NCBI GenBank assembly: GCA_900554385.1
Contig: USHE01000022.1
Location: 1-14,906 of the forward strand
Direction of reading: 5' to 3'
DNA length: 14,906 nt
From: an uncultured bacterium
GTDB taxonomy: Bacteria; Cyanobacteriota; Vampirovibrionia; Gastranaerophilales; Gastranaerophilaceae
Shown: in pieces, positions 1 to 6,664 of the stretch
Layout: each line of letters begins with the position of its first letter
Numbering within the stretch: the stretch's first letter is position 1
The notes under the pieces: model-generated
The model's input: the letters and a program-made list of their open reading frames with translations, nothing else
The model's database searches: none
What the model was told of the DNA's origin: nothing
Made by a program: the position numbers and the translations under genes

Positions 1-323
1 GTTCCTCCTGATGGTGTCTGAGATTGATTAGAGGTATTATTTGACTGATTAGAAACATTTTTACTTTTTGCTTCTTTGCCGCCCAAAATATTATTTAAAA
101 GCCCCATTGCATCTGCAACAGCTCCAAGTGTAGCTAATGCATTAGAAGTCTGTGAAGCTTTAGAGGTGTTAAGATTTTTCGCTTCCGTAATAACAGATGT
201 ATCCCACTTATTGTAAGAAGTCATAACTTTATTCACAGAACTTGATGTTCGTGATTTCTGCATCTGTTTAATCATAGAAGTTGTAGTTAAACTGCCTAAT
301 TTTACATCTCTTGGTGGTGTCAT
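1..323 (-). CDS. Hypothetical protein, N-terminal part only
   Basis: An open reading frame runs on the minus strand from an ATG at 323-321 to the window edge without a stop, giving 107 residues of a longer protein. It begins MTPPRDVKLGS. The sequence is rich in Ser, Thr, Asn and Gln. A short hydrophobic patch around residues 63-80 (ALATLGAVADAMGLLNNILG) is followed by a Ser/Asn/Gln-rich stretch up to the edge. There is no classical signal peptide and no domain I recognise. An AGAGAG purine run lies a few bases upstream of the ATG as a possible ribosome binding site. It is separated from the ribosomal operon by a terminator and a tandem repeat, so it is probably transcribed on its own. Coding status is likely from the uninterrupted frame; the function is unknown. 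Confidence 0.6.
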   Translation of the reverse strand, partial: MTPPRDVKLGSLTTTSMIKQMQKSRTSSSVNKVMTSYNKWDTSVITEAKNLNTSKASQTSNALATLGAVADAMGLLNNILGGKEAKSKNVSNQSNNTSNQSQTPSGG

Positions 324-395
324 TTGTCACTCTCTTTCTATATATTTAAAAAATTTTCAAACAGTGAGATTTCAACAAAAGACAATTCTGCTTGC

Positions 396-425
396 ATGCT
401 ATGCTATGCTATGCTATGCTATGCT
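396..425. repeat. Tandem pentanucleotide repeat (ATGCT)6
   Basis: Six exact head-to-tail copies of ATGCT (AGCAT on the other strand) are followed by a partial copy ATG at 426-428. The tract lies about 73 bases upstream of the start codon of the minus-strand gene at the left edge and downstream of the ribosomal terminator, so it probably falls in the promoter or 5' untranslated region of that gene. Copy-number change by slipped-strand mispairing would alter spacing there without touching a coding frame. Confidence 0.85.
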
Positions 426-506
426 ATGAGGCATTATCCCTTATCCAGCGCAGGTTTACAGCAATTTTATAAAACTTCATATTAGTTTATATTTCTTAAA
501 TATAAT

Positions 507-538
507 AAAAAAAGACCGGAATTCACCGGTCTTTTTTT
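507..538 (-). terminator. Terminator of the ribosomal protein operon
   Basis: A perfect stem GACCGG (514-519) / CCGGTC (526-531) with a six-base loop is flanked by an A-run (507-513) and a T-run (532-538). It lies 17 bases past the rpsH stop codon. The flanking A/T runs pair with each other and supply a U-tract on either strand, so it could work in both directions. Its position marks the 3' end of the S10 operon here. Confidence 0.9.
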
Positions 539-554
539 GTTTATTGTAATTAAA

Positions 555-950
555 CTAGTAAATATAGCAAAGAACTTCGCCGCCGATATTTTCCTTACGA
601 GCTTTTCTATCAGTCAACAAACCTTTACTTGTTGATACAATTGCAATACCCATACCACCCAATACTTTAGGAAGGTTTTTAGCTTTGCAATATGTTCTCA
701 AACCAGGTTTTGAAATTCTTTCTAATTTTGAAATTACAGGATTACGTTTTTCATCATATTTCAAAGTAATTTCTAAAACTTTAAATTTTCCAACTTCTTT
801 TACATTGTAATCAGAAATAAACCCTTCAGATTTTAACAATTTTGCTAATTCAACTTTCAATTTTGAAGAAGGGATTTCAACAGTTTCGTGTGAAACCATA
901 TTAGCGTTTCTGATTCTTGTAAGCATATCTGCTATAGGATCTGTATTCAT
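555..950 (-). CDS. rpsH: 30S ribosomal protein S8
   Basis: This 131-residue protein has normal S8 length. It starts with the family signature MNTDPIADMLTRIRNA and ends with the conserved C-terminal region (VSTSKGLLTDRKAR, then GGEVLCYIY). S8 binds the central domain of 16S rRNA and nucleates platform assembly; in E. coli it also represses spc operon translation. The ATG is preceded by AAGGAAAATTAAA, a good ribosome binding site. It is the last gene of the cluster in this window. A 206-base spacer separates it from rpsN upstream, and a terminator follows at once, where rplF would normally come. Confidence 0.98.
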   Translation of the reverse strand: MNTDPIADMLTRIRNANMVSHETVEIPSSKLKVELAKLLKSEGFISDYNVKEVGKFKVLEITLKYDEKRNPVISKLERISKPGLRTYCKAKNLPKVLGGMGIAIVSTSKGLLTDRKARKENIGGEVLCYIY

Positions 951-1156
951 TTTAATTTTCCTTTTTTCTTATGCCGGAAATAAATTCCGACGCTACTTAC
1001 CAATTAAAGTCCGGTTCGACCTTAGCCGCCTTGACGAATTTTAGCAGTTTAGCAGAACGTATATACGTTCTCCGATTGTGCAGTAATAATGACCTTACAA
1101 TCACATACGCTTATAATGCGTATATCCCTGTTTTGCAGGGGGAAGTGCTTTTACAC
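951..1156 (-). other. Structured 206-base spacer between rpsN and rpsH
   Basis: This is one of the longest spacers inside the ribosomal cluster and holds four inverted repeats. CGGAA/TTCCG with a five-base loop lies at 975-989. A perfect 18-base palindrome AGAACGTAT/ATACGTTCT lies at 1054-1071. ATACGC/GCGTAT lies at 1105-1123, and CCCTG/CAGGG at 1126-1140. None has the U-tract of a terminator when read with the operon. It could be a structured untranslated region, a small inserted repeat element or an RNA processing region. A plus-strand frame of 71 codons crosses it but has no ribosome binding site. Confidence 0.6.
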
Positions 1157-1363
1157 CTACCAACTAGCTTTTGTAACACCAGGTAACAAACCTTGGTGAG
1201 CCATTTTTCTCAAACAGATTCTGCACAATCCGAAATCTCTGTGGTAACCGTGAGGTCTTCCGCAGATGCTGCATCTGTTGTGCAATCTTACTGAAGGATA
1301 TTTTCCTTTAGCAGCAAGTGCTTCACGTCTGAGTTCTTTGTTTATCATCGCTTTTTTAGCCAT
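1157..1363 (-). CDS. rpsN: 30S ribosomal protein S14, zinc-binding type
   Basis: This 68-residue protein has a C-x2-C-x12-C-x2-C zinc motif (C31, C34, C47, C50) and the conserved end GLLPGVTKASW, so it is the short zinc-type S14 rather than the long zinc-free form. It is slightly longer than the usual 61 residues, the extra residues being at the N-terminus. S14 sits in the head of the small subunit. The ATG follows AAGGAGAAATTC, an excellent ribosome binding site, which supports the longer start. It lies between rplE and rpsH as in most bacterial spc clusters. Confidence 0.98.
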   Translation of the reverse strand: MAKKAMINKELRREALAAKGKYPSVRLHNRCSICGRPHGYHRDFGLCRICLRKMAHQGLLPGVTKASW

Positions 1364-1419
1364 GAATTTCTCCTTTGTTCTTTTGGTTGTTTATCTTAAA
1401 ATTTTTGGATTAAAATCCG

Positions 1420-1977
1420 TTATTTGTTCATCCCTTTGAAAGGCATACCTAATAATCTCAATAATTCTCTTGCTTCATCATCAGTTTCAGCAGTTGTAAT
1501 AATTGAAACGTTCATACCTTTTACAAGATCAACTTCTTCATAAGTAATTTCAGGGAATAATGCTTGTTCTTTCACGCCTAAAGTATAGTTACAACGGCCG
1601 TCGAAAGATTTTGCACTGCTGCCTCTGAAGTCACGAATACGAGGGAATACAACGCAGATTAATTTTTGTAAGAAATCATACATTCTTTCGCCTCTGAGTG
1701 TAGCCATAGCACCAACCGGCATACCTTCTCTTAATTTGTAAGTAGCGATTGATTTTTTAGCTTTAGTGATAACACATTTTTGACCTGCAATTTTAGTCAA
1801 TTGTGCTTCGATAGCTTCAGCAATTTTTGAGTTGTGAGAAGCTTCACCTACACCCATATTTAAAACAATTTTATGAAGTTTCGGAATTTGCATATCATTT
1901 TTGTATCCGAATTTTTCTTTCATAGCTTGTTTTACTTCTTTATCATATTTGGTTTTTAAGCTTTCTGTTTTAGTCAT
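1420..1977 (-). CDS. rplE: 50S ribosomal protein L5
   Basis: This 185-residue protein is close to the usual 179-180. Family signatures visible include PKLHKIVLNMGVGEA near residues 33-47, the KKSIATYKLREGMPVG region and the C-terminal TTAETDDEARELLRLLGMPF. L5 binds 5S rRNA and contacts the P-site tRNA within the central protuberance. The ATG is preceded by AAGGAAATACGAAA. It sits between rplX and rpsN in standard order with no sign of disruption. Confidence 0.98.
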   Translation of the reverse strand: MTKTESLKTKYDKEVKQAMKEKFGYKNDMQIPKLHKIVLNMGVGEASHNSKIAEAIEAQLTKIAGQKCVITKAKKSIATYKLREGMPVGAMATLRGERMYDFLQKLICVVFPRIRDFRGSSAKSFDGRCNYTLGVKEQALFPEITYEEVDLVKGMNVSIITTAETDDEARELLRLLGMPFKGMNK

Positions 1978-2020
1978 TTTCGTATTTCCTTAATTCTGGG
2001 ACGATTAATAATATTATACA

Positions 2021-2359
2021 TTAAGCGTCTAATTGTTCACCACATTTTTTACAAACACGAACTTTTTTGCCGTCAACGACATCGTGTTTGATCCTTGTCG
2101 GTTTTTCGCATGCAGGGCATACAACCATAACCTTAGAAGCATCCATTGGAGCTTCAAGCTTGATTAAACCGCCTTGAATTCCTGCCATAGGCTGAGGTTT
2201 TTGAGCTTTAGTCACCATGTTAGCACCTTCTACGACAACTTTGCCTTCAGAAGGGTTAACTTTTTTAATGTTGCCCATTTTACCTTTATCCTTGCCGGAA
2301 GTAACGATAACTCTGTCACCGTTTTTTACATGCAAGCTTTTTTTATTTTTATCTGTCAT
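2021..2359 (-). CDS. rplX: 50S ribosomal protein L24
   Basis: This 112-residue protein has the KOW-type N-terminus (HVKNGDRVIVTSGKDKGKMG) that binds 23S rRNA as an early assembly initiator. The C-terminus carries two CxxC pairs (C81/C84 and C103/C106), a probable zinc ribbon found in many but not all bacterial L24 proteins. The frame is open further upstream to a TTG at 2398. I chose the ATG at 2359 because it starts at the conserved N-terminus and has GGAG upstream, although the 11-base spacing is long. Confidence 0.96.
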   Translation of the reverse strand: MTDKNKKSLHVKNGDRVIVTSGKDKGKMGNIKKVNPSEGKVVVEGANMVTKAQKPQPMAGIQGGLIKLEAPMDASKVMVVCPACEKPTRIKHDVVDGKKVRVCKKCGEQLDA

Positions 2360-2508
2360 TTCTAAAATTTCTCCATTATTTTTGTAAATGTGAAACAAAA
2401 TTCGACCTTATAATTTTGTTTCGAGTTTCTTTGATTTTCTTTCGTCATTTAGTCCTGAAACAAGTTCAGGGCTATCTACATTCAATGGCTCGCTTCCGCT
2501 TGCCAGAA
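2360..2508 (-). other. Spacer between rplN and rplX with repeat and hairpin
   Basis: Directly after the rplN stop, the minus strand can form a hairpin at 2487-2504. GGC pairs with GCC, there is an AA/GA internal loop, and a GC stem is capped by GGAA, a GNRA-type tetraloop. Next comes a copy of the dispersed palindrome (2454-2470). No T-run follows either hairpin, so neither looks like a terminator. The ribosome binding site of rplX lies at the low-coordinate end. Confidence 0.55.
2454..2470 (-). repeat. Dispersed palindromic repeat, copy 1
   Basis: CCTGAA/TTCAGG is a perfect six-base stem around a five-base loop. Read on the minus strand it is CCTGAACTTGTTTCAGG. The same 17-base sequence recurs at 2969-2985, and a close relative lies at 13941-13961. 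It lies in the rplN-rplX spacer in sense orientation to transcription. Confidence 0.8.
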
Positions 2509-2877
2509 TTAGATAACTTCCGGAGCCAAAGAAACTATTTTCATATAGCCTTTGTCACGAAGTTCACGTGCAATTGGTCCAAATACACGAGTTCCTCTAG
2601 GGTTTCCGTCTTTGTTAATAATTACAGCTGCGTTTTCATCAAATCTGATAACAGAACCGTCTGCACGTTTAATATCAGCTTTAGTTCTAACAACAACAGC
2701 TTTTACAACTTCACCCTTTTTAACTGCCATATTTGGAGTTGCGTCTTTTACGGAAGCAACGATTTCATCGCCAACTGCCGCAAATTTCTTATTTGAGCTG
2801 CCCATAACACGGATACATAAAAGTTGTTTAGCACCTGTATTATCTGCTACTTCTAATCTGGTTTCTTGTTGTATCAT
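2509..2877 (-). CDS. rplN: 50S ribosomal protein L14
   Basis: This 122-residue protein has exactly the standard length. It begins MIQQETRLEVADNTGAKQLL and carries the conserved motif of the family around ANTGAK, VKKGEVVKAVVVRT and GTRVFGPIARELR. L14 forms part of the intersubunit bridges with the small subunit. The start codon follows AAGGAAAGTAAAA. The spacers on both sides (149 and 145 bases) are unusually long for this cluster and both carry copies of the same palindrome. Confidence 0.98.
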   Translation of the reverse strand: MIQQETRLEVADNTGAKQLLCIRVMGSSNKKFAAVGDEIVASVKDATPNMAVKKGEVVKAVVVRTKADIKRADGSVIRFDENAAVIINKDGNPRGTRVFGPIARELRDKGYMKIVSLAPEVI

Positions 2878-3022
2878 TTTTACTTTCCTTATATTTAAGT
2901 AATTTTACTGTTTTTGCCTCTCATTACTCTTTGGTAATGCTGCAAACCTTATCGGGTTTCATTTGAATCCTGAAACAAGTTCAGGACAAAATATTTGTAT
3001 ATTTTGCAAAGCAAAATAACAA
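2878..3022 (-). other. Spacer between rpsQ and rplN with three hairpins
   Basis: Following the rpsQ stop on the minus strand there is an eight-base stem TATTTTGC/GCAAAATA with a three-base loop (3000-3018). A copy of the dispersed palindrome comes next (2969-2985), then CATTAC/GTAATG (2922-2939). None has a U-tract, so transcription is expected to read through to rplN. The rplN ribosome binding site follows. Confidence 0.55.
2969..2985 (-). repeat. Dispersed palindromic repeat, copy 2
   Basis: The 17 bases are identical to those at 2454-2470: CCTGAACTTGTTTCAGG on the minus strand, with a six-base stem and five-base loop. It lies in the neighbouring ribosomal spacer and again reads in the direction of transcription. 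Confidence 0.8.
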
Positions 3023-3268
3023 CTATCTTGCTTTTTCAACTACTTCAGACAATGTCCAACGTTTTCCGCCGGAAATAGGTCTTGATTCAACGATTCTTAC
3101 AGTATCGCCTTCGCCGCAGATGTTGTTTTCATCGTGAGCTTTGTAGTTTTTGTTTGTTTCAATAATTTTATTGTATTTTGGATGTGGTTCGTAATCAGCT
3201 ACTCTAACAACAATGGTTTTATCCATCTTGTTGCTGACTACTATTCCTTGTCTTTCTTTTTTAGGCAT
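3023..3268 (-). CDS. rpsQ: 30S ribosomal protein S17
   Basis: This 81-residue OB-fold protein has the family signatures RQGIVVSNKMDKTIVV near the start and GDTVRIVESRPISGGKRW toward the end. S17 binds 16S rRNA early in assembly of the small-subunit body. The ATG follows AAGGAGAATAATA, a strong ribosome binding site. It sits 26 bases downstream of rpmC and is followed by a 145-base structured spacer. Confidence 0.98.
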   Translation of the reverse strand: MPKKERQGIVVSNKMDKTIVVRVADYEPHPKYNKIIETNKNYKAHDENNICGEGDTVRIVESRPISGGKRWTLSEVVEKAR

Positions 3269-3294
3269 TTATTATTCTCCTTTAGAAACCTGGC

Positions 3295-3510
3295 CTAACC
3301 CTGATTAACGGGTGAAGCTGCTTGGCTTCCTTTTTCTTTTATTACAGTTTTTGCTTGAGCGATTAAGCGTTTTGTTTTTGAAACAAGCGCTGTATTTTCC
3401 AATTTGTGAGTTGAAAGTTTAACTTTACAATCAAATAATTGTTTTTTCCATTCAACTATTGAAGCTTGGAGCTCTTCAACTGTTTTTTCGCGCATTTCAC
3501 TTAATTTCAT
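3295..3510 (-). CDS. rpmC: 50S ribosomal protein L29
   Basis: This 71-residue protein is two antiparallel helices, as expected for L29: MKLSEMREKTVEELQ, then a second helix containing SKTKRLIAQAKTVIKEK. L29 lies beside the nascent-chain exit tunnel and helps form the docking site for trigger factor and signal recognition particle. The start follows AAGGAAAATATAA. The gene lies in its standard position between rplP and rpsQ with short spacers. Confidence 0.96.
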   Translation of the reverse strand: MKLSEMREKTVEELQASIVEWKKQLFDCKVKLSTHKLENTALVSKTKRLIAQAKTVIKEKGSQAASPVNQG

Positions 3511-3541
3511 TTTATATTTTCCTTTTTATTAATTGTGCAGT

Positions 3542-3964
3542 TTACTTTGCTTCCAACTTAGCTTTTTCAACAACTTTCACTTTGATAGGAAGTTTTTGAG
3601 CTGCTAATTCCAAAGCATTAACGGCTACACTTCTATCGAAGTATTCAAGTTCGAAAAGAATTCTGTTTGGTTTTACAACCGCTACCCAGTATTCCAAGTT
3701 ACCTTTACCAGAACCCATACGAGTTTCAGCAGGTTTTGCAGTAATCGGTTTATCCGGAAAGATTTTAATCCAAACGTTACCGCCACGTTTGATTTCACGA
3801 GTCATTGCACGACGAGCGGCTTCGATTTGTCTGGAAGTAATCCATCCAGGTTCCAAAGCTTGAAGTGCATAGCTTCCGAATTCGAGTTTTGTACCTCTTG
3901 TTTCGTGACCCTTCATTCTGCCTTTCATCATTTTGCGGTATTTAGTTTTTTTAGGCTGTAACAT
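3542..3964 (-). CDS. rplP: 50S ribosomal protein L16
   Basis: This 140-residue protein begins MLQPKKTKYRKMMKGRMKG and contains the signatures GYALQALEPGWITSRQIEAARRA-like (here SYALQALEPGWITSRQIEAA) and KPAETRMGSGKGNLEYWVAVV. L16 contacts the A-site tRNA region and is needed for late assembly of the large subunit. AGGAG lies ten bases upstream of the ATG. Gene order and spacing to rpsC and rpmC are normal. Confidence 0.98.
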   Translation of the reverse strand: MLQPKKTKYRKMMKGRMKGHETRGTKLEFGSYALQALEPGWITSRQIEAARRAMTREIKRGGNVWIKIFPDKPITAKPAETRMGSGKGNLEYWVAVVKPNRILFELEYFDRSVAVNALELAAQKLPIKVKVVEKAKLEAK

Positions 3965-4012
3965 TTTATTTACTCCTGTTAATTAGTTTTCTACTTAATT
4001 TGACTCAGGTAA

Positions 4013-4738
4013 CTATTCAGCAGTTTCGATTGCTCTGCGTTTAGGGCGTCTTCCGCCTTTATCAGAATCATAACCAGATATTGCTTTGATATTTTGGTCT
4101 GCTTTTTCACCAGGCATTAAGATACCTTTGAAAATCCAAACTTTAACACCAATTTTACCCATAATAGTATCAGCTTCTGTAAAACCGTAATCTACGTCAG
4201 CTCTAAGAGTTTGAAGCGGAATTCTTCCTTCTTTTGCCCATTCTGAACGAGCAATTTCAGCACCGCCCAAACGTCCTGATACCATTACCTTAATACCTTG
4301 AATGCCGGCTCTCATTGAACGCTGCATAGCTTGTTTCATTGCACGTCTGAAAGCAACACGTTTTTCAAGTTGTTGGGCAATATTTTCTGCAACCAATTGA
4401 GCATCTGCGTCAATTCTTGCAACTTCAACTACGTTAATAATAACAGGTTTGCCGATATATTTAGAAACTTCTTGTTTAAGTTCTTCAATACCTTGTCCGC
4501 CGCGACCAACTACAATACCTGGCTTAGCTGTAACTACTGTTATTGTTGTATTTTGAGCCTTTCTTGAAATCAAAATTTTTGATACACCGGCTGCATATAA
4601 TTTTTTCTTAACGAATTTTCTGATTTTATCATCTTCTTTAACGAAGTAACGATAATCTTTGAACTTAGCATACCATGAGCTTGCCCAAGCTTGGATTATG
4701 CCTACTCTAAATCCGGTTGGATGTGTTTTTTGTCCCAT
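4013..4738 (-). CDS. rpsC: 30S ribosomal protein S3
   Basis: This 241-residue protein starts MGQKTHPTGFRVGI. It has a type II KH RNA-binding domain with the GRGGQGIEELK loop at about residues 78-88, then the C-terminal S3 domain (SGRLGGAEIARSEW and the DYGFTEADTIMGKIGVKVWIF region). The basic tail is moderately long. S3 lies at the mRNA entry channel and has helicase-like function there. The start has AAGG upstream, and the gap to rplV is 26 bases. Confidence 0.98.
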   Translation of the reverse strand: MGQKTHPTGFRVGIIQAWASSWYAKFKDYRYFVKEDDKIRKFVKKKLYAAGVSKILISRKAQNTTITVVTAKPGIVVGRGGQGIEELKQEVSKYIGKPVIINVVEVARIDADAQLVAENIAQQLEKRVAFRRAMKQAMQRSMRAGIQGIKVMVSGRLGGAEIARSEWAKEGRIPLQTLRADVDYGFTEADTIMGKIGVKVWIFKGILMPGEKADQNIKAISGYDSDKGGRRPKRRAIETAE

Positions 4739-4764
4739 TTTTTATACCTTTTGTTTTCTACCTT

Positions 4765-5097
4765 CTACTTATCACTAACTTTTAATGTTAAGTGTGATGT
4801 ACGTTTAAGTCTTTTATAGATACGACCTTGAGCTCTTGGTTTACCACGTCTCAAAGTTTGGCTTTCATCAGCAAAAATTTCAGAAATTTTCAAAGATTCA
4901 GCTGATACGCCAAATTGTTCTTGAGCATTTGCAACAGCAGCTTTCAAATTCTTTTCAACTACTCTTGCTGCAAAATAAGGCATAAAACGTAACATATCTT
5001 GAGCTTCAAGAACTTTTTTGCCGCGAACTTCGTTAATTACACGACGCAATTTTCTTGCTGTCATTTTAATATCAGTTTGTTTTGCTTTAGCTTCCAT
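4765..5097 (-). CDS. rplV: 50S ribosomal protein L22
   Basis: This 110-residue protein has standard length. The signature KMTARKLRRVINEVRGKKV is near the N-terminus, and RRGKPRAQGRIYKRLKRTSHLTL marks the beta-hairpin end that reaches into the exit tunnel. L22 contacts all six domains of 23S rRNA, and its tunnel loop influences macrolide sensitivity and nascent-peptide stalling. The ATG follows AAGGAATGTAAAA, and only 11 bases separate it from rpsS. Confidence 0.98.
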   Translation of the reverse strand: MEAKAKQTDIKMTARKLRRVINEVRGKKVLEAQDMLRFMPYFAARVVEKNLKAAVANAQEQFGVSAESLKISEIFADESQTLRRGKPRAQGRIYKRLKRTSHLTLKVSDK

Positions 5098-5108
5098 TTT
5101 TACATTCC

Positions 5109-5390
5109 TTATTTTCTTTTAGCAGTCTTATCTGAACCTGCGTGTCCTTTGTACATTCTTGTAGGTGCAAATTCACCTAATTTGTGTCCAATCATTTGCT
5201 CTGTAACATAGACCGGTACGTGAGTTTTACCGTTATGAACAGCAATTGTATGACCTAACATATCAGGTACAATCATTGATGCTCTTGACCATGTTTTGAT
5301 AACTTTATGTTCTGAATTTGCATTCATTTTAGCTATTTTTTGTTGTAGAGCTTCTTCTACGTATGGACCTTTTTTTAATGAACGTGCCAT
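5109..5390 (-). CDS. rpsS: 30S ribosomal protein S19
   Basis: This 93-residue protein begins MARSLKKGPYVEEAL and contains the family core IKTWSRASMIVPDMLGHTIAV and GHKLGEFAPTRMYKGH. It lies in the head of the small subunit with S13 near the A-site tRNA. The start follows AAGGAGAAATTA. Between it and rplB is a GC-rich hairpin. Confidence 0.98.
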   Translation of the reverse strand: MARSLKKGPYVEEALQQKIAKMNANSEHKVIKTWSRASMIVPDMLGHTIAVHNGKTHVPVYVTEQMIGHKLGEFAPTRMYKGHAGSDKTAKRK

Positions 5391-5422
5391 TAATTTCTCC
5401 TTTATTTGATAGTTTTCAGGGA

Positions 5423-5440
5423 GAAGGGGGAGCCCCCTTC
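5423..5440 (-). other. GC-rich hairpin between rplB and rpsS
   Basis: GAAGGGGG (5423-5430) pairs perfectly with CCCCCTTC (5433-5440), leaving two loop bases, or a four-base loop if the last pair opens. It is by far the most stable simple hairpin in the cluster. It lacks a following T-run on the minus strand (the next bases are TCCCTGAAAACT), so it is not an ordinary terminator. It may slow the polymerase or protect or process the messenger. Confidence 0.7.
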
Positions 5441-5448
5441 ATACCCGA

Positions 5449-6276
5449 TTATTTTTTACGTCTTCTTACAATCAGTTTATCTGATGCTTTACCGGCTTTT
5501 CTTGTCTTATAGCCAAGAGCTGGTTTACCCCAAGGTGTTTTAGGGTGTCCGCCAGGACCGGTTTTACCTTCACCACCACCGTGAGGGTGATCGCAAGGGT
5601 TCATTGTCACACCACGTACGGTTGGTCTGATACCCAAATAACGAGTTCTACCTGCTTTTCCGATAGAAAGGTTTTTGAATTCTGAGTTACCTAATGTACC
5701 AACTGTTGCCATACATTCTTTTCTTACCATTCTCATTTCTGAAGACGGCAATTTGATGGTTACGTAGTTACCTTCTTTAGCCATAACCTGTGCGTCATTA
5801 CCTGCTGCTCTTACCATAACTCCGCCACGACCAGGGTTAAGTTCGATATTGTGAACGTTAGTACCTAACGGAATTAATTCAAGAGGAAGTGCATTACCTA
5901 CCTGAACTGGAGCATCCGGTCCTGATACGATAACATCACCTACATTTAAGCCTTCAGGTGTTAAAATATATCTTTTTTCACCATCTGCATAGAATACCAA
6001 TGAAATTCTTACATTTCTGTTTGGATCGTATTCAATAGTTTTAACAGTTGCAGGTACGCCGAATTTTTCACGTTTGAAATCAATTACACGGTATGCTCTT
6101 TTTACACCGCCGCCTTTGTGACGACAAGTAATTCTACCGGTATTGTTTCTACCTGCAGTTTTCTTTATTGGTTTTAAAAGTGACTTTTCCGGAGTTGAAG
6201 TTGTTACTTCTTGGAAATCGCTTTTTGTCATTCCTCTTTGACCCGGAGATGTCGGATTTAATTTTCTTATTGCCAT
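5449..6276 (-). CDS. rplB: 50S ribosomal protein L2
   Basis: This 275-residue protein is of normal length. Conserved motifs include GRNNTGRITCRHKGGGVKR near residues 43-61 and the C-terminal NPCDHPHGGGEGKTGPGG loop, whose histidine lies near the peptidyl transferase centre. L2 is a primary 23S rRNA binder required for subunit association and peptidyl transferase activity. AAGGAGAAATTTAAA precedes the ATG. It lies between rplW and rpsS in canonical order. Confidence 0.99.
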   Translation of the reverse strand: MAIRKLNPTSPGQRGMTKSDFQEVTTSTPEKSLLKPIKKTAGRNNTGRITCRHKGGGVKRAYRVIDFKREKFGVPATVKTIEYDPNRNVRISLVFYADGEKRYILTPEGLNVGDVIVSGPDAPVQVGNALPLELIPLGTNVHNIELNPGRGGVMVRAAGNDAQVMAKEGNYVTIKLPSSEMRMVRKECMATVGTLGNSEFKNLSIGKAGRTRYLGIRPTVRGVTMNPCDHPHGGGEGKTGPGGHPKTPWGKPALGYKTRKAGKASDKLIVRRRKK

Positions 6277-6355
6277 TTTAAATTTCTCCTTTGTTGGCTT
6301 TTGTAATTTCTTTAGGGACTTGTGCCTGACGCCCCTTACTCTCGTTGATAATTAA

Positions 6356-6664
6356 CTAAACTCCAACGAGTTCTTCAATCGGATCTCCTTCGATAGTCAC
6401 GATTGCTTTTTTAGAACTGTCAGTTCTTCCGAATTTATATCCCATTCTTTTTGTATGAGATGGCATATAAACAGTTCTTACTTTTTTTACTTTTCTTCCA
6501 GGAAAAGCTAATTCGATTGCTTGTGCAATTTCAACTTTTGTAGCGTCTTTATCAACTTCAAAAGTGTACTGACCCATTGCTGTTGCGCCTACTGATTTTT
6601 CAGTGATTAAAGGTTTTTTAATCAAATCGTATAACTTTTCTGTATTTGTTCTTTCTTTACTCAT
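6356..6664 (-). CDS. rplW: 50S ribosomal protein L23
   Basis: This 102-residue protein has the LIKKPLITEKSVGA signature near residues 14-27 and the VRTVYMPSHTKRMGYKFGRT loop. L23 sits at the exit tunnel opening and is the main docking point for trigger factor and the signal recognition particle. Its ATG overlaps the rplD stop by one base (TAATG at 6662-6666), indicating translational coupling with rplD. Confidence 0.98.
   Translation of the reverse strand: MSKERTNTEKLYDLIKKPLITEKSVGATAMGQYTFEVDKDATKVEIAQAIELAFPGRKVKKVRTVYMPSHTKRMGYKFGRTDSSKKAIVTIEGDPIEELVGV

Noticed and set aside
396..428. The ATGCT repeats as a CRISPR array
   Set aside because: The copies are contiguous five-base units with no spacers and no cas genes nearby.
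971..1186. A plus-strand frame of 71 codons in the rpsN-rpsH spacer
   Set aside because: It has no ribosome binding site, runs antisense into the end of rpsN, and its bases are better explained by the inverted repeats of the spacer. Kept only as an alternative if the spacer proves to be a repeated element.
2416..2902. Two plus-strand frames across rplN
   Set aside because: Both are antisense shadows of the clear L14 gene, with no start signals.
3000..3018. The eight-base hairpin after rpsQ as a terminator
   Set aside because: The stem is AT-rich, no T-run follows, and essential genes of the same operon lie downstream.
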